Part shown: positions 55,292 through 64,000 of the stretch, piece by piece
Position numbering within the stretch: the stretch's first letter is position 1
How the letters are laid out: each line of letters starts with the position of its first letter
NCBI GenBank assembly: GCA_963849005.1
Contig: CAWKGC010000024.1
Location: 1-64,000 of the forward strand
DNA from: CAWKGC01 sp963849005
GTDB taxonomy: Bacteria > Pseudomonadota > Gammaproteobacteria > Burkholderiales > Usitatibacteraceae
Direction: 5' to 3'
Length of the DNA stretch: 64,000 nt
Translations under genes and position numbers: made by a program
Notes under the pieces: model-generated
The model's database searches: none
Seen by the model: only the letters and a program-made list of their open reading frames with translations
What the model was told of the DNA's origin: nothing

Positions 55292-55431
55292 TTGGGGTCA
55301 GAGACGCAATTTGGGGTCGGAGACGTAATATTGGGCTGAGCGAAGCGCAACAAGACGAATATTACGTTCTTGCTGCGGTTCGCCCAGCCCAATATTACGT
55401 CTCTGACCCCAAATTGCGTCTCTGACCCCAA
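55292..55431. repeat. Large inverted repeat (GGGGTCAGAGACGCAATT variant), 47-bp arms
   Basis: Arms 55292-55338 and 55385-55431 are reverse complements over 47 bp with one mismatch. Each contains two units of the GGGGTCAGAG family with ACGCAATT or ACGTAATATT instead of TACATTT. The repeat occupies nearly the whole 159-bp divergent gap between the MFS and aldo-keto reductase genes. Confidence 0.88.
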
Positions 55432-55440
55432 GGAACCCGC

Positions 55441-56412
55441 ATGAACTATCGACGACTCGGCCGCTCCGGCCTGAAGGTGAGCGAACTTTCCCTCGGCTCG
55501 TGGGTGACCTACGGCAACCAGGTCGACACCAACGCGGCGCGCGAATGCATGGCCGCCGCATGGGACCAGGGCGTGAACTTCTTCGACAACGCCGAGGTGT
55601 ACGCCGCGGGCAAGAGCGAGGAGATCATGGGCGAGGCGCTGAAGAAGCTCGCCTGGCCGCGCATCAAGGTGGTGATCTCGACCAAGTTCTTCTGGGGCAT
55701 CAGCGACGGCCCGAACGAGAAGAACACGCTCAACCGCAAGTACCTGATGAATGCGATCGACGGGTCCCTGAAGCGCCTGCAAATGGACTACGTGGACCTG
55801 GTCTTCTGCCATCGCCCCGACCCGAACACGCCGATCGAGGAAACGGTCTGGGCGATGCACGACATGATCGTGCAGGGCAAGGCGCTCTACTGGGGCACGT
55901 CGGAATGGAGCGCCGCCGAGATCTGGGCCGCGCACGAGATCGCCGCTCGCCACCATTTGCACAAGCCGATCATGGAACAGCCGCAATACAACCTGTTCCA
56001 CAGGAAGCGCGTCGAGAGCGAATACTCGCGCCTGTACGGCGACATCGGCCTGGGCCTCACCACCTGGAGCCCGCTCGCCTCGGGCCTGCTTACCGGCAAG
56101 TACCGCAAGGGCATCCCTGCCGACAGCCGCGGCGCGCTGCCGCGCATGGGCTTCCTCGTCGAGGGGCTTACCGACAAGACGCGCAACGCCGTGGTGGGCG
56201 AGCTGGAAACGGTGGCCAAGGAGCTCGGCTGCACGCTCTCGCAGCTGGCGATCGCCTGGTGCCTGAAGAATCCCCGGGTTTCAACGGTTATTACCGGCGC
56301 GTCAAAGGTAGAGCAAGTGAAGGAGAATATGAAAGCGCTGGAGGTGGCACACCGCCTCACGGGCGCCGCGATGGACCGCATCGACAACATTGTTGCGGGA
56401 CACGACGACTGA
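55441..56412 (+). CDS. Aldo/keto reductase (voltage-gated K+ channel beta-subunit-like)
   Basis: 323 residues with a TIM-barrel AKR fold. The catalytic tetrad is visible: Asp and Tyr in FFDNAEVYAAGKSEEIMG, Lys in ISTKFFWG and His in VFCHRPDPNTP. The NADP end is STVITGASKVEQVKENMKAL. The Kv-beta-like subgroup is suggested by the overall pattern (RRLGRSGLKVSELSLGSW, QPQYNLFHR). The physiological substrate is unknown. It precedes the ketopantoate-reductase-like gene by 57 bp. Confidence 0.92.
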   Translation: MNYRRLGRSGLKVSELSLGSWVTYGNQVDTNAARECMAAAWDQGVNFFDNAEVYAAGKSEEIMGEALKKLAWPRIKVVISTKFFWGISDGPNEKNTLNRKYLMNAIDGSLKRLQMDYVDLVFCHRPDPNTPIEETVWAMHDMIVQGKALYWGTSEWSAAEIWAAHEIAARHHLHKPIMEQPQYNLFHRKRVESEYSRLYGDIGLGLTTWSPLASGLLTGKYRKGIPADSRGALPRMGFLVEGLTDKTRNAVVGELETVAKELGCTLSQLAIAWCLKNPRVSTVITGASKVEQVKENMKALEVAHRLTGAAMDRIDNIVAGHDD

Positions 56413-56469
56413 GCAACGCGCGACCCCGGCCAACAGACCGGGGCGGGCAAGTCGCAGCAGGAGGAGAAC

Positions 56470-57483
56470 ATGAAAATCGCAATCGTCGGCGCAGGCGCGA
56501 TCGGCGGCTTGCTTGCCGTCCGGCTCGCGCTCTCGGGCCAGGACGTCACCGTGATCGACCGCGGCGCGCATCTCGACGCGATCAGGGAACGCGGCCTCAA
56601 GCTCGTCCACGCCGATGGCACCGAGGAAATCGCCCGGGGCCTGAAGGCGGTCTCCACCTGCGCCGAGGCAGGCCAGCAGGACCTGGTGTTCCTCGCGCTC
56701 AAGGCCAACGTGATTGCACAGGCGGCGCCGCAGATGCGTTCCATGTTCAACGAAAGCACTGCGGTGGTGTCGACGCAGAACGGCCTGCCGTGGTGGTATT
56801 TCCAGAACTTCAAGGGGCCTCATGCCGGATACAGGCTCAAGACGGCCGATCCCGACGGCGTCATCGAAAAGGCGATCGAGGCGCGCCGCATCATCGGCTG
56901 CGTGGTGTACCCAGCGGGCGCGCTCGTCGAGCCGGGCGTGGTGATGCACCTCGAGGGCGAGCGCTTTCCGGTGGGCGAGCTTGACGGCGCCGAGAGCGAG
57001 CGCGTGAAGAAGATCTCGGAAGCGCTCGTCGCCGCGCGCTTCAAGGCGCCGGTCATCCCCGACATCCGCTCCGAGATCTGGCTGAAGCTCTGGGGCAACC
57101 TGAGCTTCAACCCGATCAGCGCGCTCACCCACGCGACGCTGGTCGACATCTGCAAGGACCCGTCGACGCGAGAGCTGGCCGCCGACATGATGCGGGAAGC
57201 GCAGCTGGTCGCCGAGAAGCTCGGGGCGAGCTTTCGCGTCTCGCTGGAGAAGCGCATCGAGGGCGCGGAGAAGGTCGGCAAGCACAAGACCTCGACGCTG
57301 CAGGATGTCGAGGCCGGCCGAAGGATCGAGATCGACGCGCTGATCGGATCGGTGATCGAGATGGCGGAACTCGTCGATGTGCCCACGCCCAGCATCCGCG
57401 CGGTGCATGCGCTGCTGGAGCTGCTTGACAAGACGCTCGACGAGGAACATTCCCGCGTCGTGCTGCAAGATACCGGGACCTGA
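56470..57483 (+). CDS. Ketopantoate reductase family protein (PanE/ApbA)
   Basis: 337 residues. Rossmann N-terminus MKIAIVGAGAIGGLLAVRLA. The catalytic lysine is in IWLKLWGNLSFNPISALT near 200, and the substrate part is STLQDVEAGRRIEIDALIG near 275. Family members reduce 2-dehydropantoate to pantoate or related 2-oxoacids. Because it is embedded in a catabolic cluster (FAH, AtuA, Bug receptor) and its length exceeds E. coli PanE (303), a different 2-hydroxyacid substrate is plausible. GGAGGAG precedes the start. Confidence 0.88.
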   Translation: MKIAIVGAGAIGGLLAVRLALSGQDVTVIDRGAHLDAIRERGLKLVHADGTEEIARGLKAVSTCAEAGQQDLVFLALKANVIAQAAPQMRSMFNESTAVVSTQNGLPWWYFQNFKGPHAGYRLKTADPDGVIEKAIEARRIIGCVVYPAGALVEPGVVMHLEGERFPVGELDGAESERVKKISEALVAARFKAPVIPDIRSEIWLKLWGNLSFNPISALTHATLVDICKDPSTRELAADMMREAQLVAEKLGASFRVSLEKRIEGAEKVGKHKTSTLQDVEAGRRIEIDALIGSVIEMAELVDVPTPSIRAVHALLELLDKTLDEEHSRVVLQDTGT

Positions 57484-57492
57484 GGAGGCGAC

Positions 57493-58260
57493 ATGGCAAA
57501 GTGGATCCGCATGGCAGTCGGCGGCAAGGAGTGCTTCGGCACGCTCGAGGGCGAAAGCGTCAAGGTGCATGGCGGCGACATGTTCGACAACCCGAAGCCG
57601 ACGGGAGAAACCGTGGCGCTTGCCGGCGCGAAGGTGCTGACACCGTGCCGGCCGACCAAGATGGTGGCGCTGTGGAACAACTTCCGCGCGCTCGCCGAGA
57701 AGCTCGGCCAGGCGATCCCGCCCGAGCCGCTCTGGTTCATCAAGGCGAACAGCTCGTTCAATGCGACCGGAGAGCCGATCCGCGTGCCGAAAAGCTACGC
57801 GGGCAAGGTGATCTACGAGGGCGAGCTGGGTGTCGTGATCGGCAAGCGCGCGAGCGGCGTGAGCGAGGCCGATGCGCCCGCGCACATCTTCGGCTACACC
57901 TGCATCAACGATGTCACCGCGGTGGAGCTGCTCAAGAAGGACGCGACCTTCGACCAGTGGTCGCGCGCCAAGAGCTTCGACACCTTCGGCGTGTTCGGGC
58001 CGGTGATCGCCACCGGGCTGGACCCGATGACCCTTTCGATCCGCACGGTGCTGGGCGACCAGGAACGGCAGAACTACCCGGTAGCCGACATGATCTTCCC
58101 GCCGGCGAAACTCGTGAGCCTGATCTCGCAGGACCTGACGCTGGAGCCCGGCGACGTGATCGCCTGCGGCACTTCGATCGGCGTGGGCTCGATGAAGCCC
58201 GGCAGCGATGTCGTGATCTCGATCGAGGGCATCGGTGAACTCAGGAACCGCTTCGAGTAA
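57493..58260 (+). CDS. Fumarylacetoacetate hydrolase family protein
   Basis: 255 residues. The C-terminal FAH fold (from about 55) has the metal-binding acids in YEGELGVVIGKRA and the lid/catalytic part FGYTCINDVTAVELLKKD, then WSRAKSFDTFGVFGPVI and GDVIACGTSIGVGSM. Family members cleave C-C bonds or tautomerise/hydrate acyl compounds in aromatic and sugar-acid pathways. The substrate is not known here. It lies 9 bp after the reductase and overlaps the AtuA-type gene by 26 bp. Confidence 0.92.
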   Translation: MAKWIRMAVGGKECFGTLEGESVKVHGGDMFDNPKPTGETVALAGAKVLTPCRPTKMVALWNNFRALAEKLGQAIPPEPLWFIKANSSFNATGEPIRVPKSYAGKVIYEGELGVVIGKRASGVSEADAPAHIFGYTCINDVTAVELLKKDATFDQWSRAKSFDTFGVFGPVIATGLDPMTLSIRTVLGDQERQNYPVADMIFPPAKLVSLISQDLTLEPGDVIACGTSIGVGSMKPGSDVVISIEGIGELRNRFE

Positions 58261-59605
58261 CGCTTTCCTCGTCGGCTCCGCCGCCGGTTTCTCAGGCGAC
58301 CGTACCGATGCCGCCTTGCCTGTTGTGCAAACACTGGTCGCGAGCGGCCAGCCTTCAGCGCTGATTTTCGAAACGCTCGCTGAACGCACGCTGGCGCTCG
58401 CGCAGCTGGCGCGCCGCAACGACCCGCAAGGCGGCTACGAGCCGTTGCTGGTGGAAATTCTCGAACCAATCCTTGCGTTGTGCCTGAAGCACGGCGTGCG
58501 CATCGTCAGCAATTTCGGCGCGGCCAATCCGCGCGGTGCGGCGCAGCGCATCCATGCGTTGGCGAAGTCGCTTGGCCTGCGCGCGCCGCGGATTGCCATC
58601 GTCTCCGGCGACGACCTTTCTTCATCGGCCCATCGCGCGATGCTGAAACGCGAGCTGGGCGAGAAGCTCGACGGCATCGAGGTCGTAAGCGCGAATGCCT
58701 ACCTCGGCGCCGAGCCGATTGCCGCGGCCCTCAAGGCCGGCGCCGAGATCGTCGTCTGCGGGCGCGTCGCCGATCCCTCGCTGGTCGTGGGACCTGCGAT
58801 GGCGCATTACGGCTGGGCGGCAAACGACTGGACGCGGCTGGGCCGCGCGACGATGGCGGGACACCTGCTCGAGTGCGGATTGCAGGTGACCGGCGGTTAC
58901 TTTGCCGACCCCGGCATGAAGGATGTGCCGGACCTGCACAGCGCCGGTTTTCCCATTGCGGAGATCGACGCCGAAGGCAACTGCACTATCGGCAAGGCGG
59001 CGAACACCGGCGGCTGCGTGACGCTTCGCACGGTGAAGGAACAACTCCTGTACGAGGTGCACGACCCGGCGGCCTACCTCACGCCCGATGTCACGGCCGA
59101 CATCTCGGAAGCCGAGGTGCGGTTGGCGTCGACCAATCGCGTGGCGCTCTCCGGCGTGCGCGGCCATGCGCGGCCCGAGCGACTGAAGGTGAACGTCTGC
59201 TACGAAGGTGGCTGGCTCGCCGAGGGCGAGATTTCCTATGCGGGACCGGGCGCGGAGAACCGCGCGCGGCTGGCGGCTGAAGTCCTGCGCAAACGCCTCG
59301 GTGGCGTGCTCGAGTTGCGTGCCGACCTGATCGGCGTGTTGAGCGTCTTTGGCGACGATGCCGGAACGCTGCTCGCGCAATCGCCGGCAGGCGATGCGCG
59401 TGACGTGCGCATGCGCGTGGCGGCCTCGCACGCCGACAGGTCCGTGGCCGAGCGCCTCGCGCGCGAAGTGACTGCGCTCTACACCTGCGGGCCAGCCGGC
59501 GGCGGCGGCGTGCGTACCTCGGTGCGCGCTCGCCTCGACACGATGTCCTGCCTCGTGCCGCGCGCCGATGTGCCCGCCGCGTTCGAGATGGTGGATGCGC
59601 CATGA
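58235..59605 (+). CDS. AtuA-type acyclic terpene utilisation family protein (DUF1446)
   Basis: 456 residues, GTG start. DUF1446 signatures: FLVGSAAGFSGDRTDAALPV near 12, IVSNFGAANPRGAAQRIH near 90, VVCGRVADPSLVVGPA near 175 and GPAGGGGVRTSVR near 425. The family is named after a gene of citronellol/geraniol catabolism in Pseudomonas, but most members are of unknown activity. With the small partner gene overlapping downstream it forms the usual two-subunit pair. Confidence 0.9.
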   Translation: MNSGTASSNAFLVGSAAGFSGDRTDAALPVVQTLVASGQPSALIFETLAERTLALAQLARRNDPQGGYEPLLVEILEPILALCLKHGVRIVSNFGAANPRGAAQRIHALAKSLGLRAPRIAIVSGDDLSSSAHRAMLKRELGEKLDGIEVVSANAYLGAEPIAAALKAGAEIVVCGRVADPSLVVGPAMAHYGWAANDWTRLGRATMAGHLLECGLQVTGGYFADPGMKDVPDLHSAGFPIAEIDAEGNCTIGKAANTGGCVTLRTVKEQLLYEVHDPAAYLTPDVTADISEAEVRLASTNRVALSGVRGHARPERLKVNVCYEGGWLAEGEISYAGPGAENRARLAAEVLRKRLGGVLELRADLIGVLSVFGDDAGTLLAQSPAGDARDVRMRVAASHADRSVAERLAREVTALYTCGPAGGGGVRTSVRARLDTMSCLVPRADVPAAFEMVDAP

Positions 59606-59964
59606 GCAAGAGCGTGCCGCTCTATCGCCTTGCCCACGGCCGCACCGGCGACAAGGGCGACCGCTCCAACATCAGCGTGATCGCCTATCGCCCCGAGTTC
59701 TGGACGCTGCTGGTCGACCAGGTGACCGAGGTGCGGGTCGCGGCGCTCTTCGCGAGCCGAAAGCCCACAAAGGTGCAGCGCTACCTCCTGCCGAAGCTCG
59801 CCGCGATGAACTTTGTGATCGACGACGTTCTCGACGGCGGCGTCAACGGCGCGCTCAACCTCGACACGCACGGCAAGGCCCTGGCCTTTCGCGTACTCGA
59901 ACTCGATCTCGTCGTTCCCGCAAATCTGGCAGCATTGCTCGACCAGCACGACCCGAATCCCTGA
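59602..59964 (+). CDS. AtuA-related small partner protein
   Basis: 120 residues, MSKSVPLYRLAHGRTGDKGDRSNISV. This matches the C-terminal domain that in other bacteria is fused to DUF1446 proteins; the HGRTGDKGD motif is diagnostic. It ends with VNGALNLDTHGKALAFRVLELDL. It overlaps the AtuA-type gene by 4 bp (ATGA), consistent with a stable complex. Confidence 0.9.
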   Translation: MSKSVPLYRLAHGRTGDKGDRSNISVIAYRPEFWTLLVDQVTEVRVAALFASRKPTKVQRYLLPKLAAMNFVIDDVLDGGVNGALNLDTHGKALAFRVLELDLVVPANLAALLDQHDPNP

Positions 59965-59989
59965 CGCACCCGTTCCCCGGAGGACAAGA

Positions 59990-60949
59990 ATGAATGCCAC
60001 CCGAAGCCTCATCGCCATTGCCGCCACCCTCGCCGCGACCGTCGCGTTCGCACAGGACTATCCCAACAAGACGATTACTTTCGTCGTGCCCTTTGCTTCG
60101 GGCAGCGCGACCGACCAATTGGCGCGCTCGATCGGCCAGGGCGTGGCCGCGGATTCCAGGCAAGCGGTCGTGATCGAAAACAAGCCCGGAGCAAGCGGGT
60201 TCATCGCCGCGCAGGCGGTCGCTGCCGCCAAGCCCGACGGCTACACCGTGCTCATCACCACCAATACCACGCACGCCGCCAATGAACACCTCTACAAGAA
60301 GCTGCCCTACGACCCGGTGAAGGACTTCGAGCCGGTGACGGGGCTGGGCAAGGGCGGGCAGATCATGGTGGTGAACCTGAAAGTGCCGGCCAACAACGTG
60401 ATGGAGTTCATCGCGCTGGCGAAGAAGGACCCGGGCAAGCTCTCGTTCGGCAGCGGCAGCTCTTCCAGCCGCATCGCGGGCGAGCTTTTCCAGCAGATGG
60501 CGGGCGTGAAGCTCCTGCACGTGCCGTACAAGAGCAACCCGCTGGCGGTCACGGACCTGCTCGGCGGGCAGATCGACATGATGATTACCGACAACGCGAC
60601 AGGACTGCCGCAGGTGAAGGGCGGGAAGCTGCGCGCGCTCGGGATGTCGTCGTCGAAGCGCTCGCCTCTCGCGCCGGAAGTCCCGACGATCTCGGAGTCG
60701 GGCGTGAAGGGTTACGAGATGAGCTACTGGTTCGCGGCCTATCTGCCGGCGAAGACGCCGCCGGCGGTCGTGAAGCGCCTGAACGAGCTGCTGGTTGCGG
60801 CGACCAAGAGCGCCGGCGCCAAGGCCTTCTACGAGACGACCGGCACCGAGGTCTTCACCACCACGCCGGAAGAGTTGGCGAAGTTCCAGGCCGCCGAATC
60901 GCAGAAGTGGGGCCGGATCATCAAGGCGGCGGGGATCGAAGCGGAATAG
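59990..60949 (+). CDS. Bug-family (TctC) tripartite tricarboxylate-type receptor
   Basis: 319 residues. Signal peptide RSLIAIAATLAATVAFAQ. Bug signatures: YPNKTITFVVPFASGSATDQLAR near 23-45 (in part VVPFASGSATD), VIENKPGASGFIAAQ near 65, LPYDPVKDFEPVT near 105 and VPYKSNPLAVTDLLGGQIDMM near 180. Bug receptors are extremely numerous in Burkholderiales and bind small carboxylates. No TctAB permease genes are nearby. As the last gene of the AtuA cluster it probably delivers that cluster's substrate. Confidence 0.93.
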   Translation: MNATRSLIAIAATLAATVAFAQDYPNKTITFVVPFASGSATDQLARSIGQGVAADSRQAVVIENKPGASGFIAAQAVAAAKPDGYTVLITTNTTHAANEHLYKKLPYDPVKDFEPVTGLGKGGQIMVVNLKVPANNVMEFIALAKKDPGKLSFGSGSSSSRIAGELFQQMAGVKLLHVPYKSNPLAVTDLLGGQIDMMITDNATGLPQVKGGKLRALGMSSSKRSPLAPEVPTISESGVKGYEMSYWFAAYLPAKTPPAVVKRLNELLVAATKSAGAKAFYETTGTEVFTTTPEELAKFQAAESQKWGRIIKAAGIEAE

Positions 60950-60960
60950 CGGCAAACAAC

Positions 60961-61032
60961 TGGGGTCAGGTACGCAATTTGGGGTCAGGTACGCAATTGC
61001 GTCTCTGACCCCAAATTGCGTACCTGACCCCA
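60961..61032. repeat. Inverted repeat (GGGGTCAGGTACGCAATT variant), 28-bp perfect arms
   Basis: Arms 60961-60988 and 61005-61032 are exact 28-bp reverse complements. The 16-bp centre is itself nearly palindromic (ACGCAATTGCGT). It fills the gap between the convergent Bug and VOC genes, where a hairpin could stop transcription from both sides. Confidence 0.88.
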
Positions 61033-61033
61033 A

Positions 61034-61420
61034 TTACTTGGCGGCGAACTTGGCGAAGGTGACGAAGTTGCCGCCCGGCTCCTGGTAGGTGAGCTCGTCG
61101 GAGCCGTAGAAGGTCGTATGACGCTCGACGACGATCTTCTCGCCCTCGAGGCCGGCGACGACCGCATCGAGGTCGTCCACCTCGATGAAGACCGCCGCGT
61201 GGCGGGAAAGGCGAGTGAGCACCTGCATCGAAGGTGGCTCGTGCTCGTTGCCGCGGGTCTGCAGCATCATCTGCACGCCGTCCTTGACCATCAGCGCAAA
61301 GCCGATGGCGTTGCCGGCGGGAATCTCGACCGTGACCTCGAAGCCGGCGCGCGCGAAGAAATCGCGCGACTTCTCGACGCGGTCAACGAGGAAGACGGGG
61401 GTGGCGCTGTTCACCTTCAT
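61034..61420 (-). CDS. VOC/glyoxalase-like protein
   Basis: 128 residues from ATG 61420. Two beta-alpha-beta-beta-beta modules: TPVFLVDRVEKSRDFFARAGFEV and AAVFIEVDDLDAVVAGLEGEK (each quoted in part: VEKSRDFFARAGF and FIEVDDLDAVVAG). It ends SDELTYQEPGGNFVTFAKF. It belongs to the glyoxalase/bleomycin-resistance fold group, and the family spans many activities, so no substrate can be named. It overlaps the DUF4188 gene by 4 bp. Confidence 0.87.
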   Translation of the reverse strand: MKVNSATPVFLVDRVEKSRDFFARAGFEVTVEIPAGNAIGFALMVKDGVQMMLQTRGNEHEPPSMQVLTRLSRHAAVFIEVDDLDAVVAGLEGEKIVVERHTTFYGSDELTYQEPGGNFVTFAKFAAK

Positions 61421-61887
61421 GGCTGCATCCTCCCTGCGGCGGTTTCTCGCTTGCCCGACGCCGGCACCGCGCCCACGGCGCGCGCGAGGCCGAAAGGCGG
61501 CATGTTGTGATAGAGCACCTCGACCTCGCCGGGGCGCACCCGATAGGTCTCGTGCCAGATGCCCACGTCGCCGCTGCTCCCCACCGCGCGGTTGAACGCG
61601 GCCCACGCCGGAAGATGCGCGTGGTCGCGGCTCTTCGCATAGACCTCGAGCGCCTCGAACGATTTCCAGTACTGCACCATGAGGGTGGTTCGGCCGAACC
61701 AGGATTCCGCATGCAGGAATCCCAGTTCCGGATGGGCGTAGAGCTCGCGCAGCATGCGCGTCATCGCGCTCGCCACCGGCCACCACTTGTGCACCTTCCA
61801 CAGGCGGTTCACGCGCATGCCGATCAGGAAGACGACAACGTCGCCTTCGAGGTTGGCCGTGGTGCGGCGGGTGTCGATTCCGGCCAT
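61417..61887 (-). CDS. DUF4188 family protein
   Basis: 156 residues from ATG 61887. It starts MAGIDTRRTTANLEGDVVVF and continues IGMRVNRLWKVHKWWPVAS, LLMVQYWKSFEALEVYAKS-like and HETYRVRPGEVEVLYHNMPP, which are hallmarks of DUF4188. The fold is related to small heme-like or monooxygenase ferredoxin barrels. The start lies 9 bp before the stop codon of ilvD on the same strand (downstream side), so it is co-transcribed with ilvD. Function unknown. Confidence 0.85.
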   Translation of the reverse strand: MAGIDTRRTTANLEGDVVVFLIGMRVNRLWKVHKWWPVASAMTRMLRELYAHPELGFLHAESWFGRTTLMVQYWKSFEALEVYAKSRDHAHLPAWAAFNRAVGSSGDVGIWHETYRVRPGEVEVLYHNMPPFGLARAVGAVPASGKRETAAGRMQP

Positions 61888-61895
61888 GTCGAAAC

Positions 61896-63571
61896 TCAGT
61901 CGGTGACCGCGCCCTTGCTCGCCGTGCCGACGAGCCTGGCGTACTTGGCGAGCACGCCGCGCGTGTAGCGAAGCGCCGGCTGCTTCCAGAGCGCGCGGCG
62001 TTTCGCGATCTCGGCCTCCGGGACGTTCAACTGCAACAGCTTCTTGTGCGCGTCCACGGTGATGGAATCGCCCTCCTGCACCAGCGCGATGGTGCCGCCG
62101 AGAAAGGCCTCCGGCGCGATATGGCCGACCACCATGCCCCACGTGCCGCCGGAGAAGCGCCCGTCGGTGATCAGCGCCACCGATTCGCCCAGCCCCTTGC
62201 CGATGATCGCCGAGGTGGGCGCCAGCATCTCGCGCATGCCGGGGCCGCCCTGCGGCCCTTCGTAGCGGATGACGAGCACGTCGCCCGCCTTGATGCGGTC
62301 GCCCATGATCGCGTCCATCGCATCGGGCTCGGACTCGAACACGCGCGCCGGCCCCGTGAGCACCGGGTTCTTCAGCCCCGTGATCTTCGCGACACAACCC
62401 TCGGGCGAGAGGTTGCCTCTCAGGATCGCGAGATGGCCGTGCTCGTACATCGGGATTTGCCCACGGGCGGATCACGTCCTGGTCGGCGCGCGGCTCATCG
62501 GGGATGTCCTTGAGCAGCTCGGCGACGGTCTTGCCGGTGATGGTCATGCAATCGCCATGGATGAGGCCGTGCGCGAGCAGCATCTTCATCACCTGCGGCA
62601 CGCCGCCGGCGGTGTGCAGGTTGGTCGCGACGTAGCGGCCGGATGGCTTCAGGTCGCACAGCACCGGCACCTTCTGGCGGATGCGCTCGAAGTCGTCGAT
62701 GGTCCACTCGACATCGGCGGAGTGCGCGATCGCAAGCCAGTGCAGCACGGCGTTGGTCGAGCCGCCGGTCGCCATCACCACCGCGATCGCGTTCTCGATC
62801 GACTTGCGCGTGACGATGTCGCGCGGCTTGATGCCTTTCCGGATGGCCTCCAGCAGCACTTCGGCGCTCTTCGCCGCGCTCTCCTTCTTCTCCGCGTCCT
62901 CGGCCGCCATGGTCGAGGAATACGGCAGCGACAGCCCGATCGCCTCGATGGAGGTCGACATGGTGTTCGCGGTGTACATGCCGCCGCACGCGCCCACGCC
63001 GGGCAGCGCGCAGCGCTCGATGCAGTCGAAGTCCTCCTTGTTCATCTTGCCGGCGGTGAAGGCGCCGACCGCCTCGAAGGGCGAGACGATGGTCAGGTCC
63101 TGGCCCTTGTAGTGGCCGGGCTTGATGGTGCCGCCATAGACGAAGATGCCGGGGATGTTCATGCGCACCAGCGCGATCATCGCGCCGGGCATGTTCTTGT
63201 CGCAGCCGCCGATGGCGAGTATCCCGTCCATGAACTGCGACTGGGTCGCGGTCTCGATCGCGTCCGCGATCACCTCGCGCGACACCAGCGAATACTTCAT
63301 GCCCTCGGTGCCCATCGAGATGCCGTCGGTGACGGTGATGGTGCCGAACATCTGCGGCATGCCGCCAGCCTTGCGCACGGCTGCATCGGCCGCGTCGGCC
63401 AGCGGCTGGATGCCGGCATTGCACGGGTTCAAGCGTCGAGTGGCCGTTGGCGATGCCGACGAAGGGCTTCTCGAAGTCGGCGTCCTGGTAGCCGATGGCG
63501 CGCAGCATGGATCGGTTGGGCGAGCGCGCCACGCCCTTGGTGATGGTGAATGAGCGGTACTTGTCGGTCAT
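61896..63571 (-). CDS. ilvD: Dihydroxy-acid dehydratase (two apparent frameshifts)
   Basis: Fe-S enzyme that dehydrates 2,3-dihydroxy acids to 2-oxo acids in valine, isoleucine and leucine synthesis. 557 residues after repair, the normal size of the short class. It starts MTDKYRSFTITKGVARSPNR. Cluster ligands: GGCDKNMPGAM and PGVGACGGMYTANTMS. One extra base near 63433 separates ANGHST from LNPCNAGIQPLAD, and one near 62451 separates DVIRPWANP from MYEHGHLAIL. Both repairs restore textbook IlvD sequence. The C-terminus ITDGRFSGGTWGMVVGHIAP is conserved. Confidence 0.94.
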
Positions 63572-63596
63572 GGTGTCGGTGGTCTTTCCCTGGTGC

Positions 63597-64000
63597 CTAT
63601 TCGGCCTTGATGGATCCCTGGCGCACGACTTTCGCCCAGAGCTCGGTTTGCTCGCGCACGAAACGATCGGCGTCTTTCGGCCCGTAAGAAACGATGTCGC
63701 CGCCGAGCGCGGCGATGCGCTCGCGCAGCTCGGGGGATTGCAGGGCCCTGGAAATGGCATCGGCAACCTTGGCGACGATCGCCTCCGGCGTGCCGGCGGG
63801 CGCAAATACCGCGTTCCATTCGTACACTTCATAGCCGGGAACGCCTGCCTCCGCCATGGTCGGCGTATCGGGCAAGTGCCGGGGAGCGCTTTGCGCCGGT
63901 GATCGCGAGCACGCGCAGTTTTCCCGCCTTCACCTGCTGCAGTCCGGAGGCCATGTTCGCGAAGAACATCGGCACCTGCCCGCCGATCACGTCGTTCATC
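63597..64000 (-). CDS. Bug-family (TctC) receptor, C-terminal part (one apparent frameshift)
   Basis: The last 130 or so residues of a second Bug receptor; the N-terminus lies beyond the window. Visible: MNDVIGGQVPMFFANMASGL, AGKLRVLAITGAKRSPAL, then, after a shift near 63876 repaired by dropping one base, PDTPTMAEAGVPGYEVYEWN, APAGTPEAIVAKVADAI and the end VVRQGSIKAE. It lies 25 bp upstream of ilvD on the same strand and may be co-transcribed. The ligand is unknown. Confidence 0.9.

Overview
The window is about 64 kb of high-GC, densely coded chromosomal DNA, and it looks like a betaproteobacterium. The evidence is gene order and family content: rng-maf-rlmH-rsfS-nadD, polA / DUF2782 / thrB / BPSS1780-type membrane protein, dusB-fis-purH-purD-hemF, several Bug-family (TctC) solute receptors, TRAP carriers and a complete branched-chain amino acid ABC system. 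No rRNA, tRNA, CRISPR array, prophage or complete insertion sequence was seen. Genus cannot be assigned from the sequence alone.

Layout. 1-9020 is a minus-strand housekeeping block: RNase G, Maf, RlmH, RsfS, NadD, ProA, HolA, LptE, LeuRS. 9199-20598 holds a FecR-domain protein, UvrD, a diguanylate cyclase, thrB with its usual neighbours, a LOG protein divergent from polA, a hicAB toxin-antitoxin pair and Sua5. 20595-30966 holds NRDE and DUF429 proteins, then a TRAP transporter (dctMQP) divergent from a MarR-like regulator, a second TRAP receptor and a fused 5-oxoprolinase/hydantoinase. 31234-36568 is dusB-fis-purH-purD-hemF. 36569-40850 has small proteins, an EcsC protein and a histidine kinase next to an unusual protein that joins a gutted kinase domain to two receiver domains. 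40945-46464 is livFGMH plus the binding protein. 46630-54079 has cytochrome c, a YyaL-type protein, an EamA exporter, an alkylation-repair pair (ogt and an Ada-AlkA fusion), an outer-membrane protein, a TfoX-N protein and a fitAB toxin-antitoxin pair. 54094-64000 is a catabolic and transport region: MFS, aldo-keto reductase, ketopantoate-reductase-like, FAH family, AtuA pair, two Bug receptors, a VOC protein, DUF4188 and ilvD.

Two features run through the whole window. First, at least three families of palindromic intergenic repeats sit at gene borders, and some enter reading frames: lptE, the DUF429 stop codon and the oxoprolinase. One family, with the core AACCGCCGATGAACGCCGAT, flanks a broken GxxExxY-type PD-(D/E)xK nuclease gene inserted between livH and livM. 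The same arms, without the gene, form two short MITE-like units elsewhere. This is the best candidate for an undescribed mobile system. Second, about 19 apparent frameshifts hit 12 genes, including polA, purD, ilvD and rsfS. Fourteen are repaired by deleting one base. They look like base-level errors of the assembly rather than gene decay, so the affected proteins should be read as the repaired versions described here.
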